A stretch of DNA of 64,000 nucleotides from Brevibacterium paucivorans (GTDB lineage Bacteria; Actinomycetota; Actinomycetes; Actinomycetales; Brevibacteriaceae): positions 2,108,001-2,172,000 of the forward strand of contig NZ_JAFBCP010000001.1 in assembly GCF_016907735.1 (NCBI RefSeq), given 5' to 3'. A program made the translations under genes and the position numbers. Below are positions 36,136-44,539 of this stretch, piece after piece. Under the pieces are notes generated by a model. It saw nothing but the letters and a program-made list of their open reading frames with translations. It was not told where the DNA came from and did no database searches. Within the stretch, counting starts at the first letter, position 1. Each line of letters starts with the position of its first letter.

Positions 36136-37377
36136 CTACGACCCCGAGGCGTGTGCTGCCTTGGCCAGGGGTTCTGTCACCAGCTCGATCTGCCAGGGCC
36201 GTGCTCCTTGGTCCCGCAAGAAATCGGCAATGTCACTTTCGTCGCCAATCGTGGTGAGTGACGCGAGGCGTTTCACATAGCGCGGAGTCACCACCAGGTC
36301 GTGTGGCATGTCCAGTTCCTTGGCAATCTGAGCAATTGCCGGTTTCATGTGCTCTAAACGCTGTTTCGAGGTCATCCTATCTGCGCGCTTGACTCGAGGT
36401 GTGTTCCGCACAGGCGGCATAAACGAGTCGGGCAGGCGGTCGGCTGCCTTGATGACGCGGAAGAACTCGCCTGCATCCTCGGAGTCCATGCGCGAAAACT
36501 GACGCTTGAGGTCTCTTTCAGACTTCACCGACTCCACTGCGAGCGCAATCATCGCGCGGTCGGGCAGAATTCGAGACGGGGCGATGTCGCGTTCTTCTCC
36601 AAGGTCGTCGCGCAGGGCCCACATGGCACGGACGCGACCCAGACCTCGGGCGGTTTTGACTCGTCCCAAACCGTGGGTGCGTCGCCACGGTTCGTCGTGA
36701 ACAGGAGGCGTAAACGACAGCAGGTGGTCAAACTCCTGCTGGGCGTATTCCCATTTGCCGCTTGAGCGTAGGCGGTCAGCGAGTTCGGTGCGCAGATGGC
36801 CCAGGACTTCGACGTCGAGTGCCGCATAGGCGAGCCATTCGTGGGGGAGTGGCCGGGTGGACCAGTCGACGGCCGAGTGTTCTTTAGCCAAGGTCACGCC
36901 CATGATCTCTTCGGTCAGTGAGGCCAGTCCGAAGCGTTCAAAGTTGAGCAGACGAGCGGCGAGTTCGGTGTCAAAGAGTGCGTCGGGGCGCATCCCTTTT
37001 TCGGCCAGGCACCCCAGGTCTTGCGTTGCCGCGTGGAGGATCCACTCGACCCCGTGGAGGGCCGCGTTTAAGGAGGACAGTACGGGGAGCGCTTCTGAAT
37101 CGATCAGGACGATCCCTGCGCCTTCGCGTTTGAGTTGGACAAGGAATGCACGGTTGCCGTATCTGATTCCCGAGGCGCGTTCCGTGTCGATCCCTACCGG
37201 CCCGTGACCGTGTTCGAGTTGGGTAGCAACAGTTTGGAGGTCCTCCGGGGAGTCGGTGACGGGAGGGACCCCTTGCTCAGGTTCAGACAGCAGGGTTAGC
37301 GGAGGCGACCCGGAAATGCCGAGACTCCTTCCGGAAGAGGGGGAACCCCAGCCACTGTGGACAGCAGGTGCGCCCAT
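36136..37377 (-). CDS. rnd: RNase D-like 3'-5' exonuclease with HRDC domain
   Basis: DEDDy exonuclease of RNA 3' ends. Up to 413 residues. Exo motifs: VGIDTERASG (I), HAATQDLGCLAE (II) and EWLAYAALDVEVLGHL (III, Tyr and Asp). A C-terminal HRDC helical domain follows (roughly residues 235-320). The only ATG at the front (37377) overlaps the upstream DUF3000 gene by 82 bases and has no ribosome site. An ATT codon at 37317, with GGAAGGAG 7 bases before it, matches where homologues start. The start is unresolved; the enzyme class is secure. Confidence 0.87.
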   Translation of the reverse strand: MGAPAVHSGWGSPSSGRSLGISGSPPLTLLSEPEQGVPPVTDSPEDLQTVATQLEHGHGPVGIDTERASGIRYGNRAFLVQLKREGAGIVLIDSEALPVLSSLNAALHGVEWILHAATQDLGCLAEKGMRPDALFDTELAARLLNFERFGLASLTEEIMGVTLAKEHSAVDWSTRPLPHEWLAYAALDVEVLGHLRTELADRLRSSGKWEYAQQEFDHLLSFTPPVHDEPWRRTHGLGRVKTARGLGRVRAMWALRDDLGEERDIAPSRILPDRAMIALAVESVKSERDLKRQFSRMDSEDAGEFFRVIKAADRLPDSFMPPVRNTPRVKRADRMTSKQRLEHMKPAIAQIAKELDMPHDLVVTPRYVKRLASLTTIGDESDIADFLRDQGARPWQIELVTEPLAKAAHASGS

Positions 37378-37907
37378 GCGTGAACGTGGGACTTAAGTTC
37401 TTTGGGGTGTTGGATGACGGGAGTCCAGGAAGCCCGCATTTCTAAGTCGATCGTGGCGGGTCGTGCTGCCAGGGTGCCAAAAGACTCACTCAAGGCACGG
37501 GTGGTGGTGCCTCCCACCTCGGTCACGTTACATTCGTGGGATTCGAGGGCATCCGTGAGCCATGACCACGCGACGGGCCCTAAAAGAGCTTCGTGGCCCA
37601 GTTCGTGCTCGAGTTCGGCGCGGATATAGGTGACCAGCCGGAACTGCCCCTTCCACGACTCTGGTTCGGACGGGTCGTACAGGAGGACTACCCGGCCCGT
37701 GGCGACTTCATCTTCGCAACTGGGAGTGTGGGGGACGGCATTGGCATCGACGTCTCCGTTGAGGGCAAAGGCCCAGGGGGCTAAGCGACCGGGAGCGGGG
37801 ATCTCTTCCAGGCTGATGTGTGGTGTGGACCCGGATTCGCAAAATGTGCGCAACACGTCTGAGGCTTGCGCAAACGGCTCTGGAGTAAAGGGGACTGGAG
37901 CGACCAC
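37296..37907 (-). CDS. DUF3000 family protein
   Basis: 203 residues, soluble. Seen: LEEIPAPGRLAPWAFAL near residue 33 and TGRVVLLYDPSEPESWKGQFRLVTYIRAELE, both characteristic of DUF3000, with a WSWLTDALE segment. It lies directly upstream of the RNase D gene, as in most actinobacteria, and is divergent from hemE. Start GTG at 37907. Function unknown; the pairing with RNase D suggests linked translation. Confidence 0.88.
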   Translation of the reverse strand: MVAPVPFTPEPFAQASDVLRTFCESGSTPHISLEEIPAPGRLAPWAFALNGDVDANAVPHTPSCEDEVATGRVVLLYDPSEPESWKGQFRLVTYIRAELEHELGHEALLGPVAWSWLTDALESHECNVTEVGGTTTRALSESFGTLAARPATIDLEMRASWTPVIQHPKELKSHVHAWAHLLSTVAGVPPLPEGVSAFPGRLR

Positions 37908-38020
37908 GTTTCTAATGTACGTTTTGTGGGTAGGGGAGTGAAGCTCCCACGCGGAGGTCTTGTGAGACTTGGCATATTGCAGAGTGAGCGTGTGGCGACC
38001 CGCTGGGTAAGTCTGAAAAG

Positions 38021-39076
38021 ATGAAGGGCATGGTAACGCTTACTCGTGCTGCATTGTCTGAGCCTGTCAGTCGTACTCCCGTGTGGTTTATGCGGCAGGC
38101 TGGCCGGTCGCTTCCGGAGTACCGGGAGGCACGCGAAGGAATTGCGATGCTCGACGCCTGCCTCATGCCCGATCTCACCGCGGAGATCACCTTGCAACCG
38201 GTGCGTCGGCACGGCGTGGACGCGGCTATCTTCTTCTCCGACATTGTTGTGCCTTTGAAGATCGCCGGAATGGACGTCGAGATCAAACCGGGTGTGGGCC
38301 CAGTGTTTGCCCACCCAGTGCGCACGCGTGAAGACCTGGCCCGAATCCCAGACCTCACAGCAGAAATGTGCCACGCGATTTCCCAGGCGGTGACCCTCAC
38401 CCGCGAAGGTCTTCCAGACGACACCGCGCTGATCGGGTTCGCGGGAGCGCCGTTTACGGTGGCCAGCTACCTCATTGAGGGTGGCCCCAGTAAGAACCAC
38501 GAGAAAACCAAGGCCATGATGCTGGGGGAGCCGGAACTGTTTTCGGCGATCCTGAGCAAACTCGCCCACATGTCCGCGACGTTCATCCAGGCTCAACTTG
38601 ACGCGGGGGCGCACGCATTCCAGCTGTTCGACTCATGGGCTGGATACCTGAACCGTACTGACTATGAGCGCTATGTTCTCCCACATTCGCGCACCGTGTT
38701 TGACGCGCTCGCCCACAACGACGTCCCGTCCATCCACTTTGGTGTGACTACGGGAGAACTGTTGGGCTCCATGTCCCGTGCGGGGTCCTCGGTCATGGGC
38801 GTCGACTTCCGCGTGGCACTGGAAGATGCTTCGAAGCGGGTCCAACCCGGCCAGGCACTACAAGGGAACCTGGACCCGGCCCTGGTCTTCGCGCCGTGGG
38901 AGGTCATCGAATCAAAGATCGAAGACATTGTGCGGGCCGGTCTGCGTCACGGTGGCCACATTTTCAACCTGGGCCACGGGGTTCTCCCCACATCTGACCC
39001 AACCGTCCTCACCCGGATCGTGGAAGAGGTCCACACTGTGTCGTCACGACTCATTGCATCGGGTGAGTTCGCGTGA
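38021..39076 (+). CDS. hemE: Uroporphyrinogen III decarboxylase
   Basis: Converts uroporphyrinogen III to coproporphyrinogen III. 351 residues. Seen: PVWFMRQAGRSLPEYR (active-site Arg loop), ISDIVVPL-like FFSDIVVPLKIAGMDVE, GFAGAPFTVASYLIEGG and FNLGHGVLP. ATG at 38021, with another ATG at 38030. First gene of hemE-hemG-hemQ, all overlapping by 4 bases, so one transcript with coupled translation. Confidence 0.96.
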   Translation: MKGMVTLTRAALSEPVSRTPVWFMRQAGRSLPEYREAREGIAMLDACLMPDLTAEITLQPVRRHGVDAAIFFSDIVVPLKIAGMDVEIKPGVGPVFAHPVRTREDLARIPDLTAEMCHAISQAVTLTREGLPDDTALIGFAGAPFTVASYLIEGGPSKNHEKTKAMMLGEPELFSAILSKLAHMSATFIQAQLDAGAHAFQLFDSWAGYLNRTDYERYVLPHSRTVFDALAHNDVPSIHFGVTTGELLGSMSRAGSSVMGVDFRVALEDASKRVQPGQALQGNLDPALVFAPWEVIESKIEDIVRAGLRHGGHIFNLGHGVLPTSDPTVLTRIVEEVHTVSSRLIASGEFA

Positions 39077-40482
39077 GCACAGCCGTTATTGGCGCCGGTA
39101 TTTCTGGCCTGACCGCGGCGTTTGAGCTGGCTCAAGCGGGTGAGAAGGTGACTGTTTATGAGGCGAACCACCGGGTAGGTGGAAGCCTCGTGGGTTCTGA
39201 TCTTGGCGGTTATGCCCACGGCGATGTGGGTGCTGAAGCGAGTTTGTACGCCCGCCCTGAGACCCGGGAACTTATGCAACAGCTGGGTCTTGAACCTCAG
39301 TATCCGTCCACGGAACACAAGTCGCAGCTCTTGGTGGGCGGCCAGTTGATGAAGATTCCCGCGGGTACTCTTATGGGCGTGCCCGGCCGTCACACGGATG
39401 TGACTGGTGTGGTGAGCCCGGCTGGGGTTGAGCGTCTACAGCAGGAACAGCTGAACGGGTCGCAGGACGACCCGTCTGTGGGAGATTTCATTGCCCAGCG
39501 TCTGGGTGCCGAGGTCGTTGACACTCTGGTGGACCCCCTCCTTGCCGGGGTGTACGCGGGGTCGGCGTACCACTTGTCGTTACGGTCAACCCTGCCAGCT
39601 TTGGAGACAGCGGCGCGGGAGAACACCTCGGTCTTGGACGCTGTCGATCAGATTCTGGCGTCCCGGAAAGTGACCCAGGGTGCGAACATTCCGGGAACCA
39701 CCGCCCGTCCCGTGTTTGTGAGCCTGGACGGTGGCATGAACGGTTTGGCGCGTGCCCTCTATGAGCGCTGTCGCGAACTGGGCGTGACGTTCCGGCTGGG
39801 GGAGAAGGTGAGCCGTGTGCGGGCTGGGTATTCGCTGACGGTGAGTGGTCCGCAGGGGGAACGCGCCGAGGTGGCAGACCGTGTGTTGGTAGCCACACCT
39901 GCGCCTGTTGCGGGGCAGCTACTGGGGTCGTTGGGTGAGGACCTGGGAAATTCTGAGCTTGCGGGCGCCGGCGTGGCCCTTGAGCGGGTGGAGACTGCCG
40001 ATTCGGCAGTGGTCACGGCCGTTCTGGAGTGTGCGTCGGAGCTTACCGGTTCGGGTTTTTTGATTCCGCCCAATGAACCCACGTTTATTAAGGCCTCTAC
40101 GTTCGCGTCGAACAAGTGGCCGTGGTTGCAGGGGCGTATTCCAGACGGCACCGCTGTTGTGCGCATGAGTGTGGGCAGGTACCGAAGTACCGAACTTGCG
40201 ACGCACACGGATGAACAGCTTGCCCAGAAGTCGGTGGCTGATTGGATGTCGATCACGGGGCGTAGCGACCGGGTTCTGCACACCGAGGTGTGGCGTCACG
40301 TGGGAGCGTTGCCACAGTACCAACCTGGTCACGCCCACATGGTTTCTGGCGTAGATTCAGTTGTGAAACGGATTCCCACGCTGGGGCTTGTGGGGAACGC
40401 GTTCGAAGGCGTGGGGATCCCAGCCTGCATCAACCGAGCAAGAAGTGAAGTACAGCGTCTCATAACAGAAAGGACAGCATGA
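39073..40482 (+). CDS. hemG: Coproporphyrinogen III oxidase (HemG/HemY-type FAD enzyme)
   Basis: FAD-dependent oxidase that in this lineage turns coproporphyrinogen III into coproporphyrin III (CgoX). 469 residues. The dinucleotide fold is TAVIGAGISGLTAAFELAQAGEKVTVYEANHRVGGSL; the C-terminal FAD motif is GLVGNAFEGVGIPACINRA. GTG at 39073 overlaps the hemE stop. Its neighbour HemQ makes the coproporphyrin-dependent route, rather than the protoporphyrin route, the natural reading. Confidence 0.93.
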   Translation: MSTAVIGAGISGLTAAFELAQAGEKVTVYEANHRVGGSLVGSDLGGYAHGDVGAEASLYARPETRELMQQLGLEPQYPSTEHKSQLLVGGQLMKIPAGTLMGVPGRHTDVTGVVSPAGVERLQQEQLNGSQDDPSVGDFIAQRLGAEVVDTLVDPLLAGVYAGSAYHLSLRSTLPALETAARENTSVLDAVDQILASRKVTQGANIPGTTARPVFVSLDGGMNGLARALYERCRELGVTFRLGEKVSRVRAGYSLTVSGPQGERAEVADRVLVATPAPVAGQLLGSLGEDLGNSELAGAGVALERVETADSAVVTAVLECASELTGSGFLIPPNEPTFIKASTFASNKWPWLQGRIPDGTAVVRMSVGRYRSTELATHTDEQLAQKSVADWMSITGRSDRVLHTEVWRHVGALPQYQPGHAHMVSGVDSVVKRIPTLGLVGNAFEGVGIPACINRARSEVQRLITERTA

Positions 40483-41183
40483 AAGACTACGAAGCGCCCT
40501 CGAGGCACGAAGCTGAAGAGCTCAACCAGCAGATCCGTTACTTGTCGTATTCGGTTTTCCGGGTCGCAGGTGACTTGGGTGATCTGAACCGTGAGGACTT
40601 GGCTAACGAGCTCACGGAAGCGATTTCGCAGGTGGACAACGTGGTTGTGCGCGGAATCTACGACGTGTCGGTTTTCCGCGCCGATGCCGACATCATGTTC
40701 TGGTACCACGCACCTGCGGTAGAAGACCTGCAGAAGGTGTACGCCGCGATCCGCACCTCAGCACTGGGGTCGGTTCTTGAACCCGTGTGGTCCGTGGTGG
40801 GAATCCACCGCCCAGCCGAGTTCAACCGCTCGCACGTTCCTGCGTTCCTCACCGACGACGACCCAGGCGAATACCTGTGCGTCTACCCGTTTGTCCGTTC
40901 GTACGAGTGGTACCTGCTGGAACCACGCGAACGTGGCAAGATGCTTCACGACCACGGAAAAGCGGCGTCGGGCTACAAGGACATCAAGGCCAACACCGTG
41001 TCGGGCTTTGCCCTGGGAGACTACGAATGGTTGCTCGCGTTTGAGGCCCAGCACCTTGAGCGCATCGTTGACCTCATGCGCGACCTGCGCAACACCGAAG
41101 CGCGGATGCACGTGCGCAAGGAGATCCCGTTCTTCACTGGTCCCCGTAAGGAACTGGTCGACATCATTTCCGGCTGGCGTTAA
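40479..41183 (+). CDS. hemQ: Coproheme decarboxylase
   Basis: HemQ/ChdC, of the chlorite dismutase fold; decarboxylates coproheme to haem b with peroxide. 234 residues. Seen: LSYSVFRVAGDL, CVYPFVRSYEWYLLEPRERGKMLHDHGKAA (containing the conserved catalytic Tyr and the proximal His region) and NTVSGFALGDYEWLLAFEA. The ATGA overlap with hemG couples the two. With hemH at 21 kb it completes the terminal coproporphyrin pathway in this window. Confidence 0.96.
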   Translation: MKDYEAPSRHEAEELNQQIRYLSYSVFRVAGDLGDLNREDLANELTEAISQVDNVVVRGIYDVSVFRADADIMFWYHAPAVEDLQKVYAAIRTSALGSVLEPVWSVVGIHRPAEFNRSHVPAFLTDDDPGEYLCVYPFVRSYEWYLLEPRERGKMLHDHGKAASGYKDIKANTVSGFALGDYEWLLAFEAQHLERIVDLMRDLRNTEARMHVRKEIPFFTGPRKELVDIISGWR

Positions 41184-41186
41184 ACA

Positions 41187-41205
41187 CGCCTGAGCCGTTC
41201 AGGCG
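41187..41205. terminator. Short hairpin after hemQ
   Basis: CGCCTGA, loop GCCGT, TCAGGCG, immediately after the hemQ stop and before the convergent msrB end. No T-run follows, so a terminator role is only plausible. Confidence 0.35.
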
Positions 41206-41232
41206 CCTAGCCAGACACCCCCAGACGCCCGC

Positions 41233-41619
41233 TTAATCCTCGAGTGTCAGACACACCGAGTTGATGCAATAGCGGGCGTCTGTGGGTGTCTCGAAGCCTT
41301 CACCGTAGAACACGTGGCCCAAGTGGGAGTCACATGCCGTACACCGCACTTCCACGCGTTCCATGCCTAGGGACGTATCGCGGATGTAGCGCACGCGGTC
41401 TTCTGCCAGCGGGGCGAAGAACGCGGGCCAGCCACACATCGCGTCAAACTTGGTCTCCGAACTGAACAGCGCAGCCCCGCACGCGCGACACGAGTACGTG
41501 CCAGTGCGCGTCTCATTCACATACTCACCCGTGTGGGGCCGTTCGGTTCCCGCTTGGCGCAGAACATAAAACTCCTCGGGACTTAAGATCTCTCGCCATT
41601 CTGCTTCTGATCGCTCCAT
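41233..41619 (-). CDS. msrB: Peptide-methionine (R)-S-oxide reductase
   Basis: Repairs methionine R-sulfoxide in proteins. 128 residues with two zinc CxxC pairs (CRAC and CTAC), GWPAFFAPL, SHLGHVF and the catalytic Cys in RYCINSVCL. ATG at 41619 has GGAGG 5 bases upstream. Single-domain, cytosolic, no MsrA fusion. It is divergent from the hydrolase gene. Confidence 0.95.
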   Translation of the reverse strand: MERSEAEWREILSPEEFYVLRQAGTERPHTGEYVNETRTGTYSCRACGAALFSSETKFDAMCGWPAFFAPLAEDRVRYIRDTSLGMERVEVRCTACDSHLGHVFYGEGFETPTDARYCINSVCLTLED

Positions 41620-41693
41620 GTTTTCCTCCTTTATGTGAACTTTATGTCTTTCTGGTTTTGCGTGACGTGTTTAGGATTGACAAGGAGGTTCTT

Positions 41694-42887
41694 ATGACAA
41701 CGCACGTTTCACGCGGATGGCGGTACGCCCTGACCGGAATCGGTGTGGGGGCCGGAATTGGTTTGCTCGCTTCGGTCGCGTCGTCGGGGCTGGCGGTGTA
41801 CTTTGCACGTCGCCTGATTGTCCCAGAAACTGCTCCCGAAGATGTCGAGATCCTTCACGTTGAAGGCTTTGACGACGACATGATCGTCCACTTGAGCGCC
41901 GACGACGACGTTTTGGTTAACGGAACGTACGGCCTGTTCTTCAACTCAGGCCAAGGGCATGCTCAGATCGGCGACATCATTGAATATGACCCGGTTTCCC
42001 AGACCGTGTCGCGCGAAGTCATCTCAGTCACCCGAGGTGATTTGCGCACCGCCCGTTGGGGTCGGCTGACCGGGGTCGTTTACCCGCACCCCAGTGCTAC
42101 CGGACTTCCATACCAAGACATCACACTGCGGTCCGACGCAGGTGAACTGCCCGCGTGGTTCCTCCCCACAACCGACCCCACCCCGTCGGACACGTGGGCG
42201 ATCCTGGTTCACGGGCGTGCAGGTTCCCGCGCGGAAGGCCTGAGGGCAGCGGGCGTCCTCAACGACCTCGGCGTGCCTTCCTTGGCCATTGCGTACCGCA
42301 ACGACACCGAGGTGCCCCGCGAAAGCACGTCCCGTTACGGCCTGGGGGATACCGAATGGCTGGACGTGGATGTTGCGATCGACTGGGCGCTGGCCAACGG
42401 CGCTAAGAACGTGGTGCTGTTCGGCTGGTCGATGGGTGGTGCGATCGCTTTCCAGGCTGCGTCCCGAGGTCGTCACATCGACCGCGTGAAAGGCATGGTT
42501 TTGGACGGCCCGGTTGTCGATTGGTACAACGTTTTGGACCACCAGGCCCGGAAGAATTTCCTGCCCACGCCGGTTGCGCGTTTGACCTTGGACATGATCA
42601 CTCGCCCGTGGGCGCGTCCGTTTACCGGTTTGGAAACCCCGCTGGACCTCGACCGGATGGACTGGGTGCGCAGGGCGGCGGAACTGGCCGTGCCCGTGCT
42701 GTTGATCCACTCCGATGACGACGAGTTTGTTCCGGTAGGGCCGTCGCGTGCGTTGGCGGCTGTGCGAAACGACCTGGTTACCATGCCACCGTGGAAAAAG
42801 GCGCGTCACACAAAAGAGTGGAACGTGGACCCCGTGCAGTGGAACGACGACGTCGCTAACTGGATGACGCGGTTGCTCAACGACTAG
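41694..42887 (+). CDS. Membrane-anchored alpha/beta hydrolase
   Basis: 397 residues. An N-terminal hydrophobic segment (YALTGIGVGAGIGLLASVASSGLAVYFARRL) acts as signal or anchor. The hydrolase domain starts near residue 140: ILVHGRAGSRAEGLRAAGVL, nucleophile elbow GWSMGG, acid site in LLIHSDDDEFVP and a late His in KKARHTKEWN. ATG at 41694 is fixed by AAGGAGG 6 bases upstream. Substrate unknown. Its end overlaps the convergent RibD-like gene by 11 bases. Confidence 0.85.
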   Translation: MTTHVSRGWRYALTGIGVGAGIGLLASVASSGLAVYFARRLIVPETAPEDVEILHVEGFDDDMIVHLSADDDVLVNGTYGLFFNSGQGHAQIGDIIEYDPVSQTVSREVISVTRGDLRTARWGRLTGVVYPHPSATGLPYQDITLRSDAGELPAWFLPTTDPTPSDTWAILVHGRAGSRAEGLRAAGVLNDLGVPSLAIAYRNDTEVPRESTSRYGLGDTEWLDVDVAIDWALANGAKNVVLFGWSMGGAIAFQAASRGRHIDRVKGMVLDGPVVDWYNVLDHQARKNFLPTPVARLTLDMITRPWARPFTGLETPLDLDRMDWVRRAAELAVPVLLIHSDDDEFVPVGPSRALAAVRNDLVTMPPWKKARHTKEWNVDPVQWNDDVANWMTRLLND

Positions 42888-43668
42888 AGTCGCGGGTCTG
42901 TACTTTGAGCCGGTACATCATGGACTGGCCGTCGGTGACCAGGCTCAAAACCTCAACGTCTCGCGCAGTTACAATCCCCTGACCGAACAACCGGGGAGCG
43001 CCCGGGGTGCTCAGCAGTTTAGGTGAGACGGTCAGGCACATTTCATCGATGAGCCCGGCATCCATCCACTGTGCTAACACGCTGGGGCCACCTTCGCACA
43101 CAAGGCGACGCAGACCTCGGGCAACCAGGGCGTCTTTCACCGCTTGCGGGCTCAGATCGCACGTGAGTACGTCGTCAGCGTGACGGTTCAGGTCTGCAAG
43201 GACGTGCGGGTCTGAGGTGTTCGTAGCCACCACAACGGGTGACGTTCCGCGCGCATTGATGCGATCCCACGGAAGGTTCCCACTGGAGGTCACAATCACC
43301 ATGACGGGGACATGGGCCTGCCCGCGAGCGTGGCGTTGGTCCAGGTGGGCCGGCTTGGCAGACATCCGGGTGAGGCGTTCGGTGCGGACGGTCTGAGCGC
43401 CCACCACCACCGCATCGGCAAGTGACCGCACTACGGAAAACACCCGCATATCGGCTGGGGTGGATACGGAACGCGACAGGCCGTCGGCGCCAGCTACGGC
43501 GCCGTCCACGCTGATGACCATGTTGGACTGCACGCGGACACTGTCAGGTGGCATGTGGGAGTCGTAGAGTTCGACAAGATGGGGTTCGCCCGAGGTGGGA
43601 GGCAGTGGGCGGTGTTGAGGCAGGACCGTCCAGAGGTCGGTGGTTGGGTCCGTGGTTGCTGGGGTCAC
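42877..43668 (-). CDS. RibD C-terminal/dihydrofolate-reductase-like pyrimidine reductase
   Basis: 263 residues with the RibD_C fold: VQSNMVISVDGAVAGADGLSRSVSTPADMRVFSVVRSLADAVVVGAQTVRTER, then LRRLVCEGGPSVLAQWMDAGLIDEMCLTVSPKL. The fold reduces 5-amino-6-ribosylamino-uracil phosphates in riboflavin synthesis, but stand-alone actinobacterial copies often have no assigned substrate, and no other rib gene is near. GTG start at 43668 overlaps the L,D-transpeptidase stop (GTGA). Confidence 0.85.
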   Translation of the reverse strand: MTPATTDPTTDLWTVLPQHRPLPPTSGEPHLVELYDSHMPPDSVRVQSNMVISVDGAVAGADGLSRSVSTPADMRVFSVVRSLADAVVVGAQTVRTERLTRMSAKPAHLDQRHARGQAHVPVMVIVTSSGNLPWDRINARGTSPVVVATNTSDPHVLADLNRHADDVLTCDLSPQAVKDALVARGLRRLVCEGGPSVLAQWMDAGLIDEMCLTVSPKLLSTPGAPRLFGQGIVTARDVEVLSLVTDGQSMMYRLKVQTRDSSR

Positions 43669-44456
43669 TTGGAGATGAACGCCTGGTCACCCATGACGAT
43701 GTGAGGGTTCTTGCCCGGGTCAAGATTGCGCAGAAGCCAGGCCATTTCATCCTTTTGCACTGTCACACACCCGTTGGTTCCTTTTCCGTGGTCGACGTGC
43801 AACCAGATGCCACCACCGATCTTCTTGCCGTGCGGGCGTTCGGTGTTGGTGGGTGCGGTGCCCGTGACGCGGTTGAAGTCAATTGCGATGACGTAGTCGA
43901 AAACTTCTGCGTAGTCGGGCCCGTACACGTTCTGCGCGGTTGCCGACAAGTTGGTGTCCTGAGTGTACGGCAGTTTAGAACCAGGGTTCTTCAGCGTTCC
44001 TCCGGCATCCGACAAGGAAAACACGCCAGCGGGAGTGGTTTCGTCGCCTTCGGTACGATTTTCACGCCAACCGGCGCGCCCGTTGTGGGAGGCAAAAGCT
44101 TTAACGTGCTGCCACTTTCCGTCACGGTATTCGTATAGCCTGAGCGACGAAGCTGTGTCGGAAGGTTGAGCCGATGTCGCGACCAACACCTGGCGGGCGT
44201 CGCTGGGAAGCTGGGCCATGGTGTTGGGGCCAACGCCCGGAATGAGCCCCTGCGTGGTGCGGTCCGTTCCCAGGTTTACCCGAGGTGCTTCCAGGTATGT
44301 GCTCTGGGAAGGGTCGTCTTTCAGAGCTGGGGCGGGCGTGCGCAACGCCGGTGGCTGGAGTTCTTGCTGTTCGTCGGAAACTGCAGGGTAGGCAGTGATG
44401 GCGGCGAGAACGCCACCTGTACACAGCGCAAGGGTCACAGTTTTCTTTACGAACAT
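43665..44456 (-). CDS. Exported L,D-transpeptidase-like protein
   Basis: YkuD-fold enzyme that would cross-link peptidoglycan stems (3-3 links). 263 residues with a signal peptide (FVKKTVTLALCTGGVLAAITAYPAVS). The catalytic motif is IWLHVDHGKGTNGCVTV, with Cys in the conserved H-x(n)-GC form, and an upstream ASHNGRAGWRENRTEGDETTPAGVFSL that fits the substrate groove. It shares an operon with the RibD-like gene and is divergent from the Pro/Gln-rich protein. Confidence 0.82.
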   Translation of the reverse strand: MFVKKTVTLALCTGGVLAAITAYPAVSDEQQELQPPALRTPAPALKDDPSQSTYLEAPRVNLGTDRTTQGLIPGVGPNTMAQLPSDARQVLVATSAQPSDTASSLRLYEYRDGKWQHVKAFASHNGRAGWRENRTEGDETTPAGVFSLSDAGGTLKNPGSKLPYTQDTNLSATAQNVYGPDYAEVFDYVIAIDFNRVTGTAPTNTERPHGKKIGGGIWLHVDHGKGTNGCVTVQKDEMAWLLRNLDPGKNPHIVMGDQAFISK

Positions 44457-44539
44457 GCGCTCATTATGTCATGATCGCACCCTGTGATTTGGGGGAGCCA
44501 CGCGGGAAAAGATTCCCGCAGTCTGTAAACTACAGGGTT

